Positions 47,604 through 55,735 of a DNA stretch of 64,000 nucleotides are shown piece after piece; position 1 is the stretch's first letter; each line of letters opens with the position of its first letter. The position numbers were made by a program, and so were the translations under genes. Source of the stretch: Serratia marcescens. Its GTDB lineage: Bacteria > Pseudomonadota > Gammaproteobacteria > Enterobacterales > Enterobacteriaceae. The notes beneath the pieces are model-generated. The model was not told where the DNA came from. It was given only the letters and a program-made list of their open reading frames with translations, and did not search any database. The stretch lies in the NCBI RefSeq assembly GCF_006715005.1, contig NZ_VFMJ01000001.1, positions 1,426,001 to 1,490,000 of the forward strand, given 5' to 3'.

Positions 47604-47717
47604 ATGTTAATGACAGTGATTATTACTCTGGTTGTAATCGTGGGCGTCGGCGCTTTTATGGCGATGCCGGTGATGAGCATGAAAAATGCGGAAGGTGTGG
47701 GAGGTGAAGAACCGTGA
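47604..47717 (+). CDS. 37-residue membrane peptide
   Basis: Starts MLMTVIITLVVIVGVGAF and continues MAMPVMSMKNAEGVGGEEP: one N-terminal span and a short acidic tail. GGGG lies upstream of ATG 47604, and a good terminator follows. Family not recognised. Confidence 0.55.
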   Translation: MLMTVIITLVVIVGVGAFMAMPVMSMKNAEGVGGEEP

Positions 47718-47765
47718 GAGCAAGAGACATTGCGCGCCGCTGAGCGGGGCGATCGCTAATCGGGA

Positions 47766-47795
47766 AAGCCTGGGTCAGAAACCCGGGCTTTTTGT
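47766..47795 (+). terminator. Rho-independent terminator
   Basis: AAGCCTGGGT / ACCCGGGCTT with a CAGAA loop, then TTTTGTTG. Convergent with yccJ, so possibly bidirectional. Confidence 0.85.
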
Positions 47796-47806
47796 TGTGT
47801 AGCCAC

Positions 47807-48019
47807 TCAAACGTTTTTGCGCTCGACGGTTTCCTCTCCCCAATAAAGCTGATCGGCGGTGGTTTTGGCAAAGGCCTTCTCCAGCGCTTCGTCGCTGCCT
47901 TCTTCCCAGATCTTCTGTGCCAACACTTCGTCGTTCCCTGCCAGTTCAAAAATAGCTTCGGCGATTTCCACCGAAGTTTCACGCACTGTCGCCCAGGATT
48001 TCACATTGTGATTCGCCAT
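47807..48019 (-). CDS. yccJ: YccJ family protein
   Basis: A 70-residue protein. The blocks [20 protein letters not shown] and [18 protein letters not shown] and the ending VERKNV match E. coli YccJ closely. In E. coli yccJ is co-transcribed with wrbA, which is not present here. Soluble; function unknown. ATG 48019 has AGGAGA upstream. Confidence 0.92.
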   Translation of the reverse strand: MANHNVKSWATVRETSVEIAEAIFELAGNDEVLAQKIWEEGSDEALEKAFAKTTADQLYWGEETVERKNV

Positions 48020-48203
48020 AACTTTCTCCTGTTGGTTGTGGCTTACGGGTGGCTTTTGCCACCGTCATGCTGCAAGTATAGGCTAATCCACCACGGGCTT
48101 TTGCCTGGCGGTGCGCAGAAGGGGGAAAAAGGCGGGGAGAGCGGGCAATGGTGCAGGCGGCGTGCTATTCTGTGCGGCGTTTGAATCAAGAGGAAAAGTT
48201 ATT

Positions 48204-48443
48204 ATGTCTGACATGCTGAGCAACGAGCAGGAACTGGCTTCCGATCTGGTCGCTTGCCAACTGGTCATCAAACAGATTCTGGACGTTATCGACGTGATTG
48301 CGCCGACCGAAGTGCGCGACAAGATGGCGGGTCAGCTTAAAAGCATCGATTTCTCCACGCATCCTGCAGGCGCCGATCCGGTGACCCGCCGGGCGATTGA
48401 CAAGGCGATTGCGCTGATCGAGTTGAAGTTCACCCGCAGCTGA
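48204..48443 (+). CDS. yecJ: DUF2766 family protein YecJ
   Basis: A 79-residue protein. The run [20 protein letters not shown] and then [12 protein letters not shown], with [20 protein letters not shown] and ELKF near the end, is nearly identical in pattern to E. coli YecJ. ATG 48204, with AAGAGGAAAAG upstream. Function unknown. Confidence 0.92.
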   Translation: MSDMLSNEQELASDLVACQLVIKQILDVIDVIAPTEVRDKMAGQLKSIDFSTHPAGADPVTRRAIDKAIALIELKFTRS

Positions 48444-48483
48444 GGCGGGGCCGCCGCAGAGCGGCGGCGTCGGACGGTGGCGG

Positions 48484-48717
48484 TTAATCCACCACCGTTT
48501 CGATTTTCTTGAACAGCGGGCAGTCGGCTACGCCGATGAAACCGTTGTCGCCATTGACGTACTGGGCGATCGCCACATTGCGCGCCGTCAGGTATTTGCA
48601 CTGCAATCCCAACCCGCCAACGTTCTTGTTGCTGCCTATCAGCACGCCGTAGCCCGAGATCAAAAACCCACCGTAAAAGACCGCCAACACCACTACCCAC
48701 TTAATCAATCTGCTCAT
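48484..48717 (-). CDS. yobH: YobH family protein
   Basis: A 77-residue protein with an N-terminal hydrophobic segment and the conserved GYGVLIGSNKNVGGLGLQC and DCPLFKK blocks of YobH. Likely secreted or membrane-anchored. It neighbours mgrB as in E. coli, here divergently. Function unknown. Confidence 0.9.
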   Translation of the reverse strand: MSRLIKWVVVLAVFYGGFLISGYGVLIGSNKNVGGLGLQCKYLTARNVAIAQYVNGDNGFIGVADCPLFKKIETVVD

Positions 48718-48819
48718 TGCGCTTCCTCATTATCCCTGAGGGTTCATCTAGCCATGACCGGCGCGCGACGACAAGGGTAACAGTCTGAAAACCGGACGAT
48801 AGCCAGAAATCTAAACGAC

Positions 48820-48840
48820 AAGTTAAACTTCGTTTAACTT
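48820..48840 (+). promoter_or_regulatory. Inverted repeat upstream of mgrB
   Basis: AAGTTAAAC-TTC-GTTTAACTT is a perfect 9-bp inverted repeat just before a GTGATAAC-like -10 (48846-48851). In reverse it contains GTTTA motifs like those of PhoP boxes, but the 12-bp period is one base longer than the PhoP consensus. mgrB is PhoP-activated in E. coli. Confidence 0.45.
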
Positions 48841-48893
48841 CGCTGTGATAACATGCGCGATAGATTACCCAGATAACAATGAGGCTGCTAAAT

Positions 48894-49037
48894 TTGTTGC
48901 GAAAAAAAATCCTCGTGATAATGACGGCCGTCGCTGCCTGCCTGTTTTTCTACCTGTTGGCGCTGGACAGTTATTGCGACGATGGCGGAAACTTTGCGCT
49001 GGGCATCTGCTCGGTAACGCGCTTCGTGCCCTGGTAA
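48894..49037 (+). CDS. mgrB: PhoPQ feedback inhibitor MgrB
   Basis: Small inner-membrane protein that binds PhoQ and represses its kinase activity. From TTG 48894 the product is 47 residues, exactly the E. coli length: basic start (LRKKIL), one span, then Cys28 and Cys39 flanking DDGGNFALGI, and the FVPW C-terminus. These two cysteines form the required disulfide. GAGG lies 9 nt before the TTG. An in-frame ATG at 48879 would add five residues but has no ribosome site. Confidence 0.88.
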   Translation: MLRKKILVIMTAVAACLFFYLLALDSYCDDGGNFALGICSVTRFVPW

Positions 49038-49118
49038 GCAATTTTTGGCAGGGATGTTCGCACGGCCGTCGCGAGTGTTAAGATGGCGGCCTGAATGTCG
49101 CAGTAGATAGGGTTGTCC

Positions 49119-49397
49119 ATGTACGATTTAGGTTTTGGCCAGAACGGCCTGTTGTCGCTGGCCCTCGCCGCCGTGGCGTTACTGGCCGGGCTGTGGGTTT
49201 GGTTTCTGGTGAACCGCGCCAGCGTGCGCGCCAACGAGCAGATTCGTCTGCTGCAGGAGATTGCCGAGCAACAACGCCAACAAACGGCGCTGTTGAAACG
49301 TCTGGCGCACCGCGCTCGCGCTGATGGCGGCGATGCTGCTGACGACGACGATCTCAGCCCCGCGCTGGATTTCAAAGGTTTTATCCCCGAACGTTGA
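49119..49397 (+). CDS. yebO: YebO family protein
   Basis: A 92-residue protein with one N-terminal span and a charged coiled-coil-like region LVNRASVRANEQIRLLQEIA that continues EQQRQQTALLKRL, matching E. coli YebO. Directly downstream of mgrB, as in E. coli, 81 nt apart. ATG 49119, with AGGG upstream. Function unknown. Confidence 0.88.
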   Translation: MYDLGFGQNGLLSLALAAVALLAGLWVWFLVNRASVRANEQIRLLQEIAEQQRQQTALLKRLAHRARADGGDAADDDDLSPALDFKGFIPER

Positions 49398-49404
49398 GCA
49401 TGAT

Positions 49405-49433
49405 GCTCCGGCCGGCGGCAGCGCCGCCGGAGT
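49405..49433. terminator. GC-rich hairpin between yebO and fosA
   Basis: GCTCCGGCCGGCGGC / GCGCCGCCGGAG imperfect stem between convergent genes; no T-run. Confidence 0.45.
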
Positions 49434-49436
49434 GCC

Positions 49437-49844
49437 TCAGTAAAACACCATTCCCTGATACGGTTTTTCCCGGCATGCCGCCAGGCGGCTGGCCAGATCG
49501 CCGACATGGATCTCCAACTGGTGTCCGTCAGGATCGAGAAAATAGAACGATTCGCCTTCGCTGCGATTGCTCTTCCACTCTTTGACGCCGTTCTGGCGCA
49601 GCCGCGCGCTGACCTGCTCAATGTGCTCCGGCGCTGCGCTGAAGGCGTAATGGGTGTAATCGCGCGCGCTTTGCTGCGCCCGGGCCTCATCCCGCGACAG
49701 ACACAGCCACAACGCTCCCAACGAAAGATAAGCGCCGTCTTGCCAGCGGGCGTGCGGGGTAAACCCCAACAGATGACGATAAAATTCGAAGCTGCGATCG
49801 AGATCGCTGACGGCAAGCGTCAGGTGATTGAGGCCAGTCAACAT
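49437..49844 (-). CDS. fosA: Fosfomycin resistance glutathione transferase FosA
   Basis: Mn2+- and K+-dependent enzyme opening the fosfomycin epoxide with glutathione. At 135 residues from ATG 49844 it begins [22 protein letters not shown], the FosA signature; metal ligands fit His7, His65 (DYTHYAF) and Glu111 (HQLEIHVG). The vicinal-oxygen-chelate fold gives paired beta-alpha-beta modules. Nothing mobile lies near it, so it is a resident chromosomal gene. Activity would need testing. Confidence 0.92.
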   Translation of the reverse strand: MLTGLNHLTLAVSDLDRSFEFYRHLLGFTPHARWQDGAYLSLGALWLCLSRDEARAQQSARDYTHYAFSAAPEHIEQVSARLRQNGVKEWKSNRSEGESFYFLDPDGHQLEIHVGDLASRLAACREKPYQGMVFY

Positions 49845-50014
49845 GCATGCATTCCCAGGGCGTTGAACAGAGGGAAAAGTGTACGCAGGCGCTGGGGAAA
49901 GATAAAGAGGGCAAAGCATTAGTAGAGATAATGTGAAAACCGGCGACGCTGTCATAAAACTGTCGTACAGACATCGTAATGTAGCGCGAACCTTACGAAA
50001 GATGGATAAAGCCG

Positions 50015-50317
50015 ATGATTAAATGGTACGAAGAAAGCGATGCCGAAGTGAACCGCAGCATCGCGCTGCTGACCGGAGAGAACCCGGACAAGTGGTATCC
50101 CTACGGTGGCGTGAAAGGTAAAGATTACTGCAAGAATCCCTCCGATGCCTGGCCGATCATTTGCGCCAACAAAATCAGTCTTAACCCCGATAACCAAAGC
50201 GACAGCCCGCAATGGCAGGCGCGCATGAGCACCCAGGGCGGTGAATGGCAGGCGGACAGCGCCAGCCCGCTGCGCGCGGCGATGATCTGCTTTCTGATGA
50301 GCCGGCAGGCTAACTGA
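50015..50317 (+). CDS. NinX-like DUF2591 protein
   Basis: A 100-residue protein with the block [16 protein letters not shown] followed by CANKISLNP, characteristic of the DUF2591/phage NinX family. In phages it lies in the nin region; its function is unknown. Here it stands alone, with no other phage genes within several kb. The ribosome site is weak. Confidence 0.7.
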   Translation: MIKWYEESDAEVNRSIALLTGENPDKWYPYGGVKGKDYCKNPSDAWPIICANKISLNPDNQSDSPQWQARMSTQGGEWQADSASPLRAAMICFLMSRQAN

Positions 50318-50391
50318 TTCGAACAATACCGGTGATTGGTAAGAGTTTCTCCTTTTTCTAATAACAGAGCTGTCGTTGGCGGAGGCTGTTT

Positions 50392-50628
50392 ATGAAGCGC
50401 ATTATCAAAGGTGATAAAAACTTGTCTCATCTGGTGATTGCCCATGCGGCGATCGATCGTCATGCCGAAAGCTTCGGCCAGCGCCGTCAGGGCTGGCCCT
50501 CGACCTACCTGATAAAATATCAAAACGATCGCGTGGCGGTGGAAGTGGTCACGCGTAGCCAATCTTATGTCGCCACGCTGATGATCGGCGCGCGCAACCT
50601 GACCAAACTGTGCGGAATGCCTGGCTAA
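50392..50628 (+). CDS. DUF4060-like small protein
   Basis: A 78-residue soluble, basic protein. TYLIKYQNDRVAVEVVTRSQ and SYVATLMIGARNLTKL resemble what I know of DUF4060 proteins, found in phage regions and in Serratia and Yersinia chromosomes. GGAGG lies 8 nt upstream of ATG 50392. Function unknown; the family label is tentative. Confidence 0.6.
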   Translation: MKRIIKGDKNLSHLVIAHAAIDRHAESFGQRRQGWPSTYLIKYQNDRVAVEVVTRSQSYVATLMIGARNLTKLCGMPG

Positions 50629-50784
50629 ACGCTGCCTTATCCGCTTTCTCACGGTAAAAAAATCGCGCTCCGGCCTGTCGTCTAGGGGCGCTTCTCCTTG
50701 ATGCTCACGGGGTTAAGTGTTAAAAAGCCGCCCGCAGATACATTTATTGATTGGTGAAATCTTGGCCGATAACGGCAAGGGTGT

Positions 50785-52164
50785 ATGCCATATGAGGATG
50801 AGATGGGCGGTCAGCATCAGGATACCCCGCTAAAACGCGGTTTAAAAAACAGACACATACAGCTTATTGCCCTCGGGGGCGCCATCGGTACCGGTTTATT
50901 TCTCGGCATTGCGCAAACCATCAAAATGGCCGGCCCCGCCGTGCTGTTGGGCTACGCCATCGGCGGCTTTATCGCGTTTTTAATCATGCGCCAGCTGGGC
51001 GAAATGGTGGTTGAAGAGCCGGTCGCCGGATCTTTCAGCCACTTTGCCTATAAATATTGGGGCGATTTCGCCGGTTTCCTTTCCGGCTGGAACTACTGGG
51101 CAATGTTCATTTTGGTCGGTATGGCGGAATTGACCGCCGTCGGCATCTACATTCAGTACTGGTGGCCGGAAATCCCCACCTGGGCCTCCGCCGCGCTGTT
51201 TTTCGTGCTGATCAACCTGATTAACCTGGTGAACGTGCGCCTGTACGGCGAAACCGAGTTCTGGTTCGCCATCATCAAAGTGGTGGCGATTGTCGGCATG
51301 ATCGTGTTCGGTGCCTGGCTGTTGGCCAGCGGCAACGGTGGCCCACAGGCCAGCATCACCAACCTGTGGCAGCAGGGCGGCTTTATGCCGCACGGCTTCT
51401 CCGGGCTGGTGATGGCGATGGCGGTCATCATGTTTTCGTTCGGCGGGCTGGAAATGGTCGGCATCACCGCGGCGGAAGCCGCCGACCCGCGTCGCAGCAT
51501 TCCCAAAGCCACCAATCAGGTGGTGTACCGCATTCTGATCTTCTATATCGGCTCGCTGACCGTGCTGCTGTCGCTCTATCCGTGGGGGCAAGTAGTGGAG
51601 GGCGGCAGCCCGTTCGTGTTGATCTTCCATGCGCTGAACAGCAATCTGGTGGCGACCGTGCTCAATGTGGTGGTATTGACCGCCGCGCTGTCGGTCTACA
51701 ACAGCGGCGTTTACGCCAACAGCCGCATGCTGTTCGGGCTGGCCAGCCAGGGCAACGCGCCGCAGGCGCTGACGCGTGTGAATAAACGCGGCGTGCCGGT
51801 GCTGTCCATCGCGCTGTCGGCGTTGATTACCTCGATCGGCGTGCTGATTAACTACCTGATGCCCGGTAAGGCGTTTGAGCTGCTGATGGCGCTGGTGGTT
51901 TCAACGTTGGTGATCAACTGGGTGATGATCTGCCTGGCACACCTGAAATTCCGCGCTGCCAAGAACCGTCAGGGCGTCATTCCCAGCTTTAAGGCGCTGT
52001 GGTATCCGTACGGCAACTACCTGTGCCTGGCGTTCCTCGGCCTGATTCTGGTGATTATGTATTTCAGCGAAGGGATCCGCATTTCGGTGTTGCTGATGCC
52101 GGTGTGGATTGCGGTGCTGTGGTGCGGGTTTATGCTGACGCGCCGTAAAGGCGCCAAGCGCTAA
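50785..52164 (+). CDS. pheP: Aromatic amino acid permease, PheP-like
   Basis: APC-superfamily proton symporter, 459 residues and 12 membrane spans. It shares the AroP/PheP core (LKNRHIQLIALGGAIGTGLFLG, ITAAEA, SIPKATNQVVYRILIFYIGSL). Details such as AGPAVLLGYAIGG, GFLSGWNYWAMF, NLVNVRLYGETEFWFA and LAHLKFRAAKNRQG sit closer to PheP than to AroP. It should import phenylalanine, possibly also tyrosine and tryptophan. ATG 50785 is preceded by AAGGG. Confidence 0.8.
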   Translation: MPYEDEMGGQHQDTPLKRGLKNRHIQLIALGGAIGTGLFLGIAQTIKMAGPAVLLGYAIGGFIAFLIMRQLGEMVVEEPVAGSFSHFAYKYWGDFAGFLSGWNYWAMFILVGMAELTAVGIYIQYWWPEIPTWASAALFFVLINLINLVNVRLYGETEFWFAIIKVVAIVGMIVFGAWLLASGNGGPQASITNLWQQGGFMPHGFSGLVMAMAVIMFSFGGLEMVGITAAEAADPRRSIPKATNQVVYRILIFYIGSLTVLLSLYPWGQVVEGGSPFVLIFHALNSNLVATVLNVVVLTAALSVYNSGVYANSRMLFGLASQGNAPQALTRVNKRGVPVLSIALSALITSIGVLINYLMPGKAFELLMALVVSTLVINWVMICLAHLKFRAAKNRQGVIPSFKALWYPYGNYLCLAFLGLILVIMYFSEGIRISVLLMPVWIAVLWCGFMLTRRKGAKR

Positions 52165-52174
52165 ACGGTATGCA

Positions 52175-52205
52175 GCGGAGGCGTAGTCTGCGCCTCCGCG
52201 TTTTT
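52175..52205 (+). terminator. Rho-independent terminator of permease gene
   Basis: Stem GCGGAGGCG / CGCCTCCGC with a 7-nt loop and a TTTTT tail. Confidence 0.9.
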
Positions 52206-52209
52206 CTCG

Positions 52210-52500
52210 TCAGCCGCGCGGCATAAAGGCGCGTCCCTCAGCGTGACCCCGCCCCAGCAGTTTCCGGCACAGCAGCAGCAACGTGCTGATCACATCGATG
52301 GCCACCACGCTGAGCATCAGCAGGGTCAGCATGAAAAACCCGAGCAGCGAACCGCCCAGCAGGACCAGTGGCGCCGGTACGCGCAGACGGCGCAGCTTCA
52401 TGGCGAAATACATTTTCCAGTATTGCTTCTGCGCCAGCAGCGCGCTGCGAATACGGCGCCCCAGGCTTGAGCCTGATTTGCGGGATGTAGAACGACTCAT
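52210..52500 (-). CDS. Small basic membrane protein, hypothetical
   Basis: A 96-residue protein from ATG 52500 (AAGGAGAAG upstream). A strongly basic N-terminal 50 residues is followed by a long hydrophobic stretch (LVLLGGSLLGFFMLTLLMLS and onward), then a basic tail. No family recognised. It is convergent with the permease gene and shares its terminator region. Confidence 0.65.
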   Translation of the reverse strand: MSRSTSRKSGSSLGRRIRSALLAQKQYWKMYFAMKLRRLRVPAPLVLLGGSLLGFFMLTLLMLSVVAIDVISTLLLLCRKLLGRGHAEGRAFMPRG

Positions 52501-52722
52501 AACTTCTCCTTTTCTGTATGCCCTACAAGTCAATCACAAAGATCTTAAGAGAGTCTTAACGGGCTCTTGGCGGCCCTGGCAGTCTCACCGGAGTGAGACA
52601 CCAGCATACGGCAAAAGGTCCCGCAATGCAGCGCACGGCTGATGAAGTGCGAGCTTCATCGGATTTGTTACACTGAAAGTCACGCCCGCGCAGGGGGCGC
52701 AGCGGTCAGGAGAAGGGACTGG

Positions 52723-53757
52723 ATGAAGAGAATCAATCGTTATTACGACGCGGCCAAGGCGCATCACACGCCGGAGGGGTTTCGCAACCCGGAACCTTCG
52801 CGGCGGCAGGAGGGCGACCTGCAGCGTTGGCAGGATGAACGCAAGCGGCAGGGGCTGCCCAAGCCGCCGCAGCAGGGGTACGCGCAATTTACCGAACGCT
52901 GGTGGCAACCCGCCGATCTTAGCGGCAGCGATGACAGCATCTGGTGGCTGGGGCATGCCTCTATGCTGCTGCGGCTGAGCGGCCGCTATATCCTGATCGA
53001 TCCGGTGTTGTCCGAGCGCGCCTCGCCCCTGAGCTTTTACGGCCCGAAGCGCAGAACGCCGGCGCCGCTGACGGTGGAGCAATTGCCGGCGGTGGATGCG
53101 GTGCTGATCTCCCATAACCATTATGACCACCTCGACAGGCGCACGGTGCGGCAATTGGCGCGACGCTTCCCGCTGGCCGAGTTCGTCGTGCCGCTGGGAT
53201 TGAAGCGCTGGTTCCGCCGCTATCGGCTGAAGGTGCATGAACTGGACTGGTGGCAGAGCCTGTCATTGGGCGAACTGACGGTCTACGCCACCCCGGCGCG
53301 GCACTGGAGCATGCGCACGCTGTGGGATCGCAATCGCTCGCTGTGGTGCGGGTGGGTGATCCATCATCCGGCGCTGCGGTTTTATTTTTCCGGCGACAGC
53401 GGTTATTCGGAACGACTGGCGGAGATCGGTCAACGATTGGGGCCGTTCGACGTGGCGGCGCTGCCGATTGGCGCCTATGCGCCGCGCTGGTTCATGCAGG
53501 AGCAGCATATGGATCCGCAGCAGTCGGTGACGTTGTATCGCGAGCTGAACCAGCCGCGCGCCATTCCCATCCATTGGGGGGTATTCGAACTGGCGGATGA
53601 ATCGCTGGACGAACCGCCACAGCAGCTGAACCTGGCGCTGAACGAGGCGGGGCTGGAACAGCATCAATTCCACCCGTTGAAGATTGGCGAGCGCATCGCA
53701 TTACAGGACTCGGAGCCTGCGTTAACGAATGAGCCGGCGGCGCAGCGGGCGGAATAA
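52723..53757 (+). CDS. UlaG/NAPE-PLD-like metallo-beta-lactamase-fold hydrolase
   Basis: A 344-residue MBL-fold protein from ATG 52723 (AGGAGAAGGGA upstream). Zinc motif HNHYDHLD is near residues 132-139, YFSGDSGY supplies the bridging aspartate and PIHWGVF a later histidine. The WWLGHASMLLRLSGRYILIDPVL start is typical of the UlaG/RomA/NAPE-PLD group, whose substrates include lactones and N-acyl phospholipids. No signal peptide; substrate unknown. Confidence 0.85.
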   Translation: MKRINRYYDAAKAHHTPEGFRNPEPSRRQEGDLQRWQDERKRQGLPKPPQQGYAQFTERWWQPADLSGSDDSIWWLGHASMLLRLSGRYILIDPVLSERASPLSFYGPKRRTPAPLTVEQLPAVDAVLISHNHYDHLDRRTVRQLARRFPLAEFVVPLGLKRWFRRYRLKVHELDWWQSLSLGELTVYATPARHWSMRTLWDRNRSLWCGWVIHHPALRFYFSGDSGYSERLAEIGQRLGPFDVAALPIGAYAPRWFMQEQHMDPQQSVTLYRELNQPRAIPIHWGVFELADESLDEPPQQLNLALNEAGLEQHQFHPLKIGERIALQDSEPALTNEPAAQRAE

Positions 53758-54437
53758 AACCAACGGTTTGAAAGCGCGGCTGTAATTAGCAGAATTGATA
53801 AGCATGGGTGGTGATTCAAATAACCCCTCTGTTTTCAGGATTTAATTCAACGTTGAACTTTCTTTATGGATAAGATTATTCCGGCTATTGGGGTTAACGG
53901 CATTCGGATTATTTATGATGAAACAACAGGCCAGCGGGAGATGCACCAGCGCGTTGCATGCTTATGCATCCGTTGTGCCGGGCGGGGCGTCATCGCTCGC
54001 CCGGGCGCTGCTCCTGCTCGCGCGGTTTGGCGGTAGCGTTGAAGGTTGATGATGATGCGCTTTCCGGCGGTAAATGGTCGGAGCAGCGATGAATAAATTG
54101 GCCCCCGTTCATCGATATTCAAATGTTGCATATCAAATTCCATAAAGATTCAAATTTTTTAACGCTATAAGCGGCAAAAAAGCGGAAATGACGAGACGGG
54201 CATGCGACAAAACGATGAAAGTTTTGTTAAAACTCCACCAGAATGCGGGGTCTGGCGCGGTGGTTTTGGCAAGCAGAAAATAGCCGATGCTTCAACATCT
54301 TTTAGCCTATTTAAGCAAATGTGGCTCTCGACCGTTTCAAATATGTGCGACATGTCGTTCAGTGATTAAAAATGGCTTGCCATCGCATACAGAGTATGTG
54401 ATAACGCATCTGGGTAAAACGAGGTACAGTTCTGTAT
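53758..54437. other. Long intergenic region upstream of yobF
   Basis: 680 bp with no gene I can support. It contains the hairpin-like GGGCGGGGCGTCATCGCTCGCCCGGGC region near 53979-54006 and AT-rich stretches. Two minus-strand open frames (53913-54143 and 54165-54353) lack recognisable families. The right end should contain the yobF-cspC promoter. Confidence 0.5.
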
Positions 54438-54554
54438 ATGTGTGGCATTTTCAGTAAAGAAGTTCTGAGTAAAGACGTTAGCGTTGAATACCGCTTCTCT
54501 GCCGATCCTTATCTTAGTGCCTCAAGCAGTAACGACTCTAGTTTGTCTATGTAA
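54438..54554 (+). CDS. yobF: Small stress protein YobF
   Basis: A 38-residue protein beginning [20 protein letters not shown] and ending SSLSM, nearly identical to the start and end of E. coli YobF, a small protein whose level rises under heat shock. It is the first gene of the yobF-cspC unit; cspC begins 41 nt later. Missed by length-limited gene callers. Confidence 0.9.
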   Translation: MCGIFSKEVLSKDVSVEYRFSADPYLSASSSNDSSLSM

Positions 54555-54595
54555 CGCCCTCGGGCGGTTTAAACAATCCAAAGGAAATACTCAAG

Positions 54596-54805
54596 ATGGC
54601 AAAGATCAAAGGTCAAGTTAAGTGGTTCAACGAGTCTAAAGGTTTCGGTTTCATCACCCCGGCTGACGGCAGCAAAGACGTGTTCGTACACTTCTCTGCA
54701 ATCCAGGGTAACGGCTTCAAAACCCTGGCTGAAGGCCAGAACGTTGAGTTCGAAATCCAAGATGGCCAGAAAGGCCCATCTGCAGTAAACGTTACTGCTA
54801 TCTAA
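54596..54805 (+). CDS. cspC: Cold-shock-like RNA chaperone CspC
   Basis: A 69-residue OB-fold protein with RNP1 KGFGFI and RNP2 VFVHF. It differs from E. coli CspC by about one residue in what I can compare, and yobF upstream confirms CspC rather than CspE. It binds single-stranded RNA, acts as an antiterminator and stabilises rpoS mRNA. Strong AAAGGAAA ribosome site. Confidence 0.96.
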   Translation: MAKIKGQVKWFNESKGFGFITPADGSKDVFVHFSAIQGNGFKTLAEGQNVEFEIQDGQKGPSAVNVTAI

Positions 54806-54821
54806 TCAGCGTCAGCTGTAC

Positions 54822-54849
54822 AAAAAGCCCGCCTTTGCGCGGGCTTTTT
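54822..54849 (+). terminator. Rho-independent terminator of cspC
   Basis: AAAAAGCCCGC / GCGGGCTTTTT with a 6-nt loop; its symmetry suits both strands. Confidence 0.93.
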
Positions 54850-54857
54850 CGTTTCCG

Positions 54858-55574
54858 TTATCCGGCGGCGATGACGATGCCGGCATACTGGTTGCGGCCT
54901 TTGATTCCCGGATGCGTCGGATCCTGCGTGCGCCGATGGCTGTTGCGGCGATAGCTGGTGTATTTGAAGCGCTGTGGCCGCTGCGGGTCGATATCCGGCG
55001 TACAGATAGTGCAGCTGCCTGCGCGGTCAACGGCAGCGAAGCCGAGCGCCGTCAGCTTGTATTCGGCAATCGCGGCCAGATCCAGATGCCGATAATGCGG
55101 GCTGATCAGCGTGGCGGGCAGCGGCAGGCGCTGTTTAAAATTCTCCACCAGCGCTTCATCGACTTCGTAGCAGCACGGGCCGGCGGCGGGGCCGATAGAA
55201 ACAACCCAATCGGCGGTGTCGCCGTCCTGGCGAATGCGGGCCGCCATCTGTTCCAAAATACCGTCCAGCAGCCCGCGCCAGCCGGCGTGTACCGCCGCGA
55301 TGGCGCTGCCGTCGCGGCGGCTGAACAGCACCGGCAGACAGTCCGCCGTCAGTACGCTGAGCAGAATGCCGGGCTGGCGAGTGTAGAAACCATCGGCTTC
55401 ACCGCACGCCTGCGCCGGTTGCAGCACGTCGACGATGCGGGTGCCGTGTACCTGCTTTTTTTCCGGCAGCGTGGCGCTGTAGGGCAGCAGATGCCCTGGC
55501 AGCAGCGCGAGTTTGCTGCCGAAGCCGTGCTGAATGTGAGGCACCGCATCGAGCAGCGCGGAACGATCGCTCAT
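54858..55574 (-). CDS. YfiH-family laccase-domain protein, PgeF paralogue
   Basis: A 238-residue protein of the YfiH/polyphenol oxidase family. The zinc site fits His43 (QVHG), Cys79 (TADCLPVLF) and His96 (HAGWRG), with the same spacings as E. coli YfiH (PgeF), plus GPAAGPCCYEV. PgeF edits wrongly built murein precursors. E. coli has its gene beside rluD rather than here, so this is likely a second copy with perhaps a different substrate. Confidence 0.82.
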   Translation of the reverse strand: MSDRSALLDAVPHIQHGFGSKLALLPGHLLPYSATLPEKKQVHGTRIVDVLQPAQACGEADGFYTRQPGILLSVLTADCLPVLFSRRDGSAIAAVHAGWRGLLDGILEQMAARIRQDGDTADWVVSIGPAAGPCCYEVDEALVENFKQRLPLPATLISPHYRHLDLAAIAEYKLTALGFAAVDRAGSCTICTPDIDPQRPQRFKYTSYRRNSHRRTQDPTHPGIKGRNQYAGIVIAAG

Positions 55575-55735
55575 AAGTTATTTTCACCTGCGTGAGAAAA
55601 CAGACTCTCAGTGTAGCCAGCTTTTTCCCCGCTTGGCCAGGCGTTGTTGGCGGCGAAAGCGAGCGGGGATGCGCCTTGCATCAAACCGGCGCCTTCTTTA
55701 GACTAGCCGCGCCCTGTCTTTCTGGAAGCCCATTC

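Noticed and set aside
50015-50628. Prophage remnant
   Set aside because: Two phage-like small genes alone, without integrase, attachment repeats or structural genes, are not enough.
53913-54143. 76-residue minus-strand frame before yobF
   Set aside because: No family, arginine-rich tail and no clear ribosome site; could not be supported.
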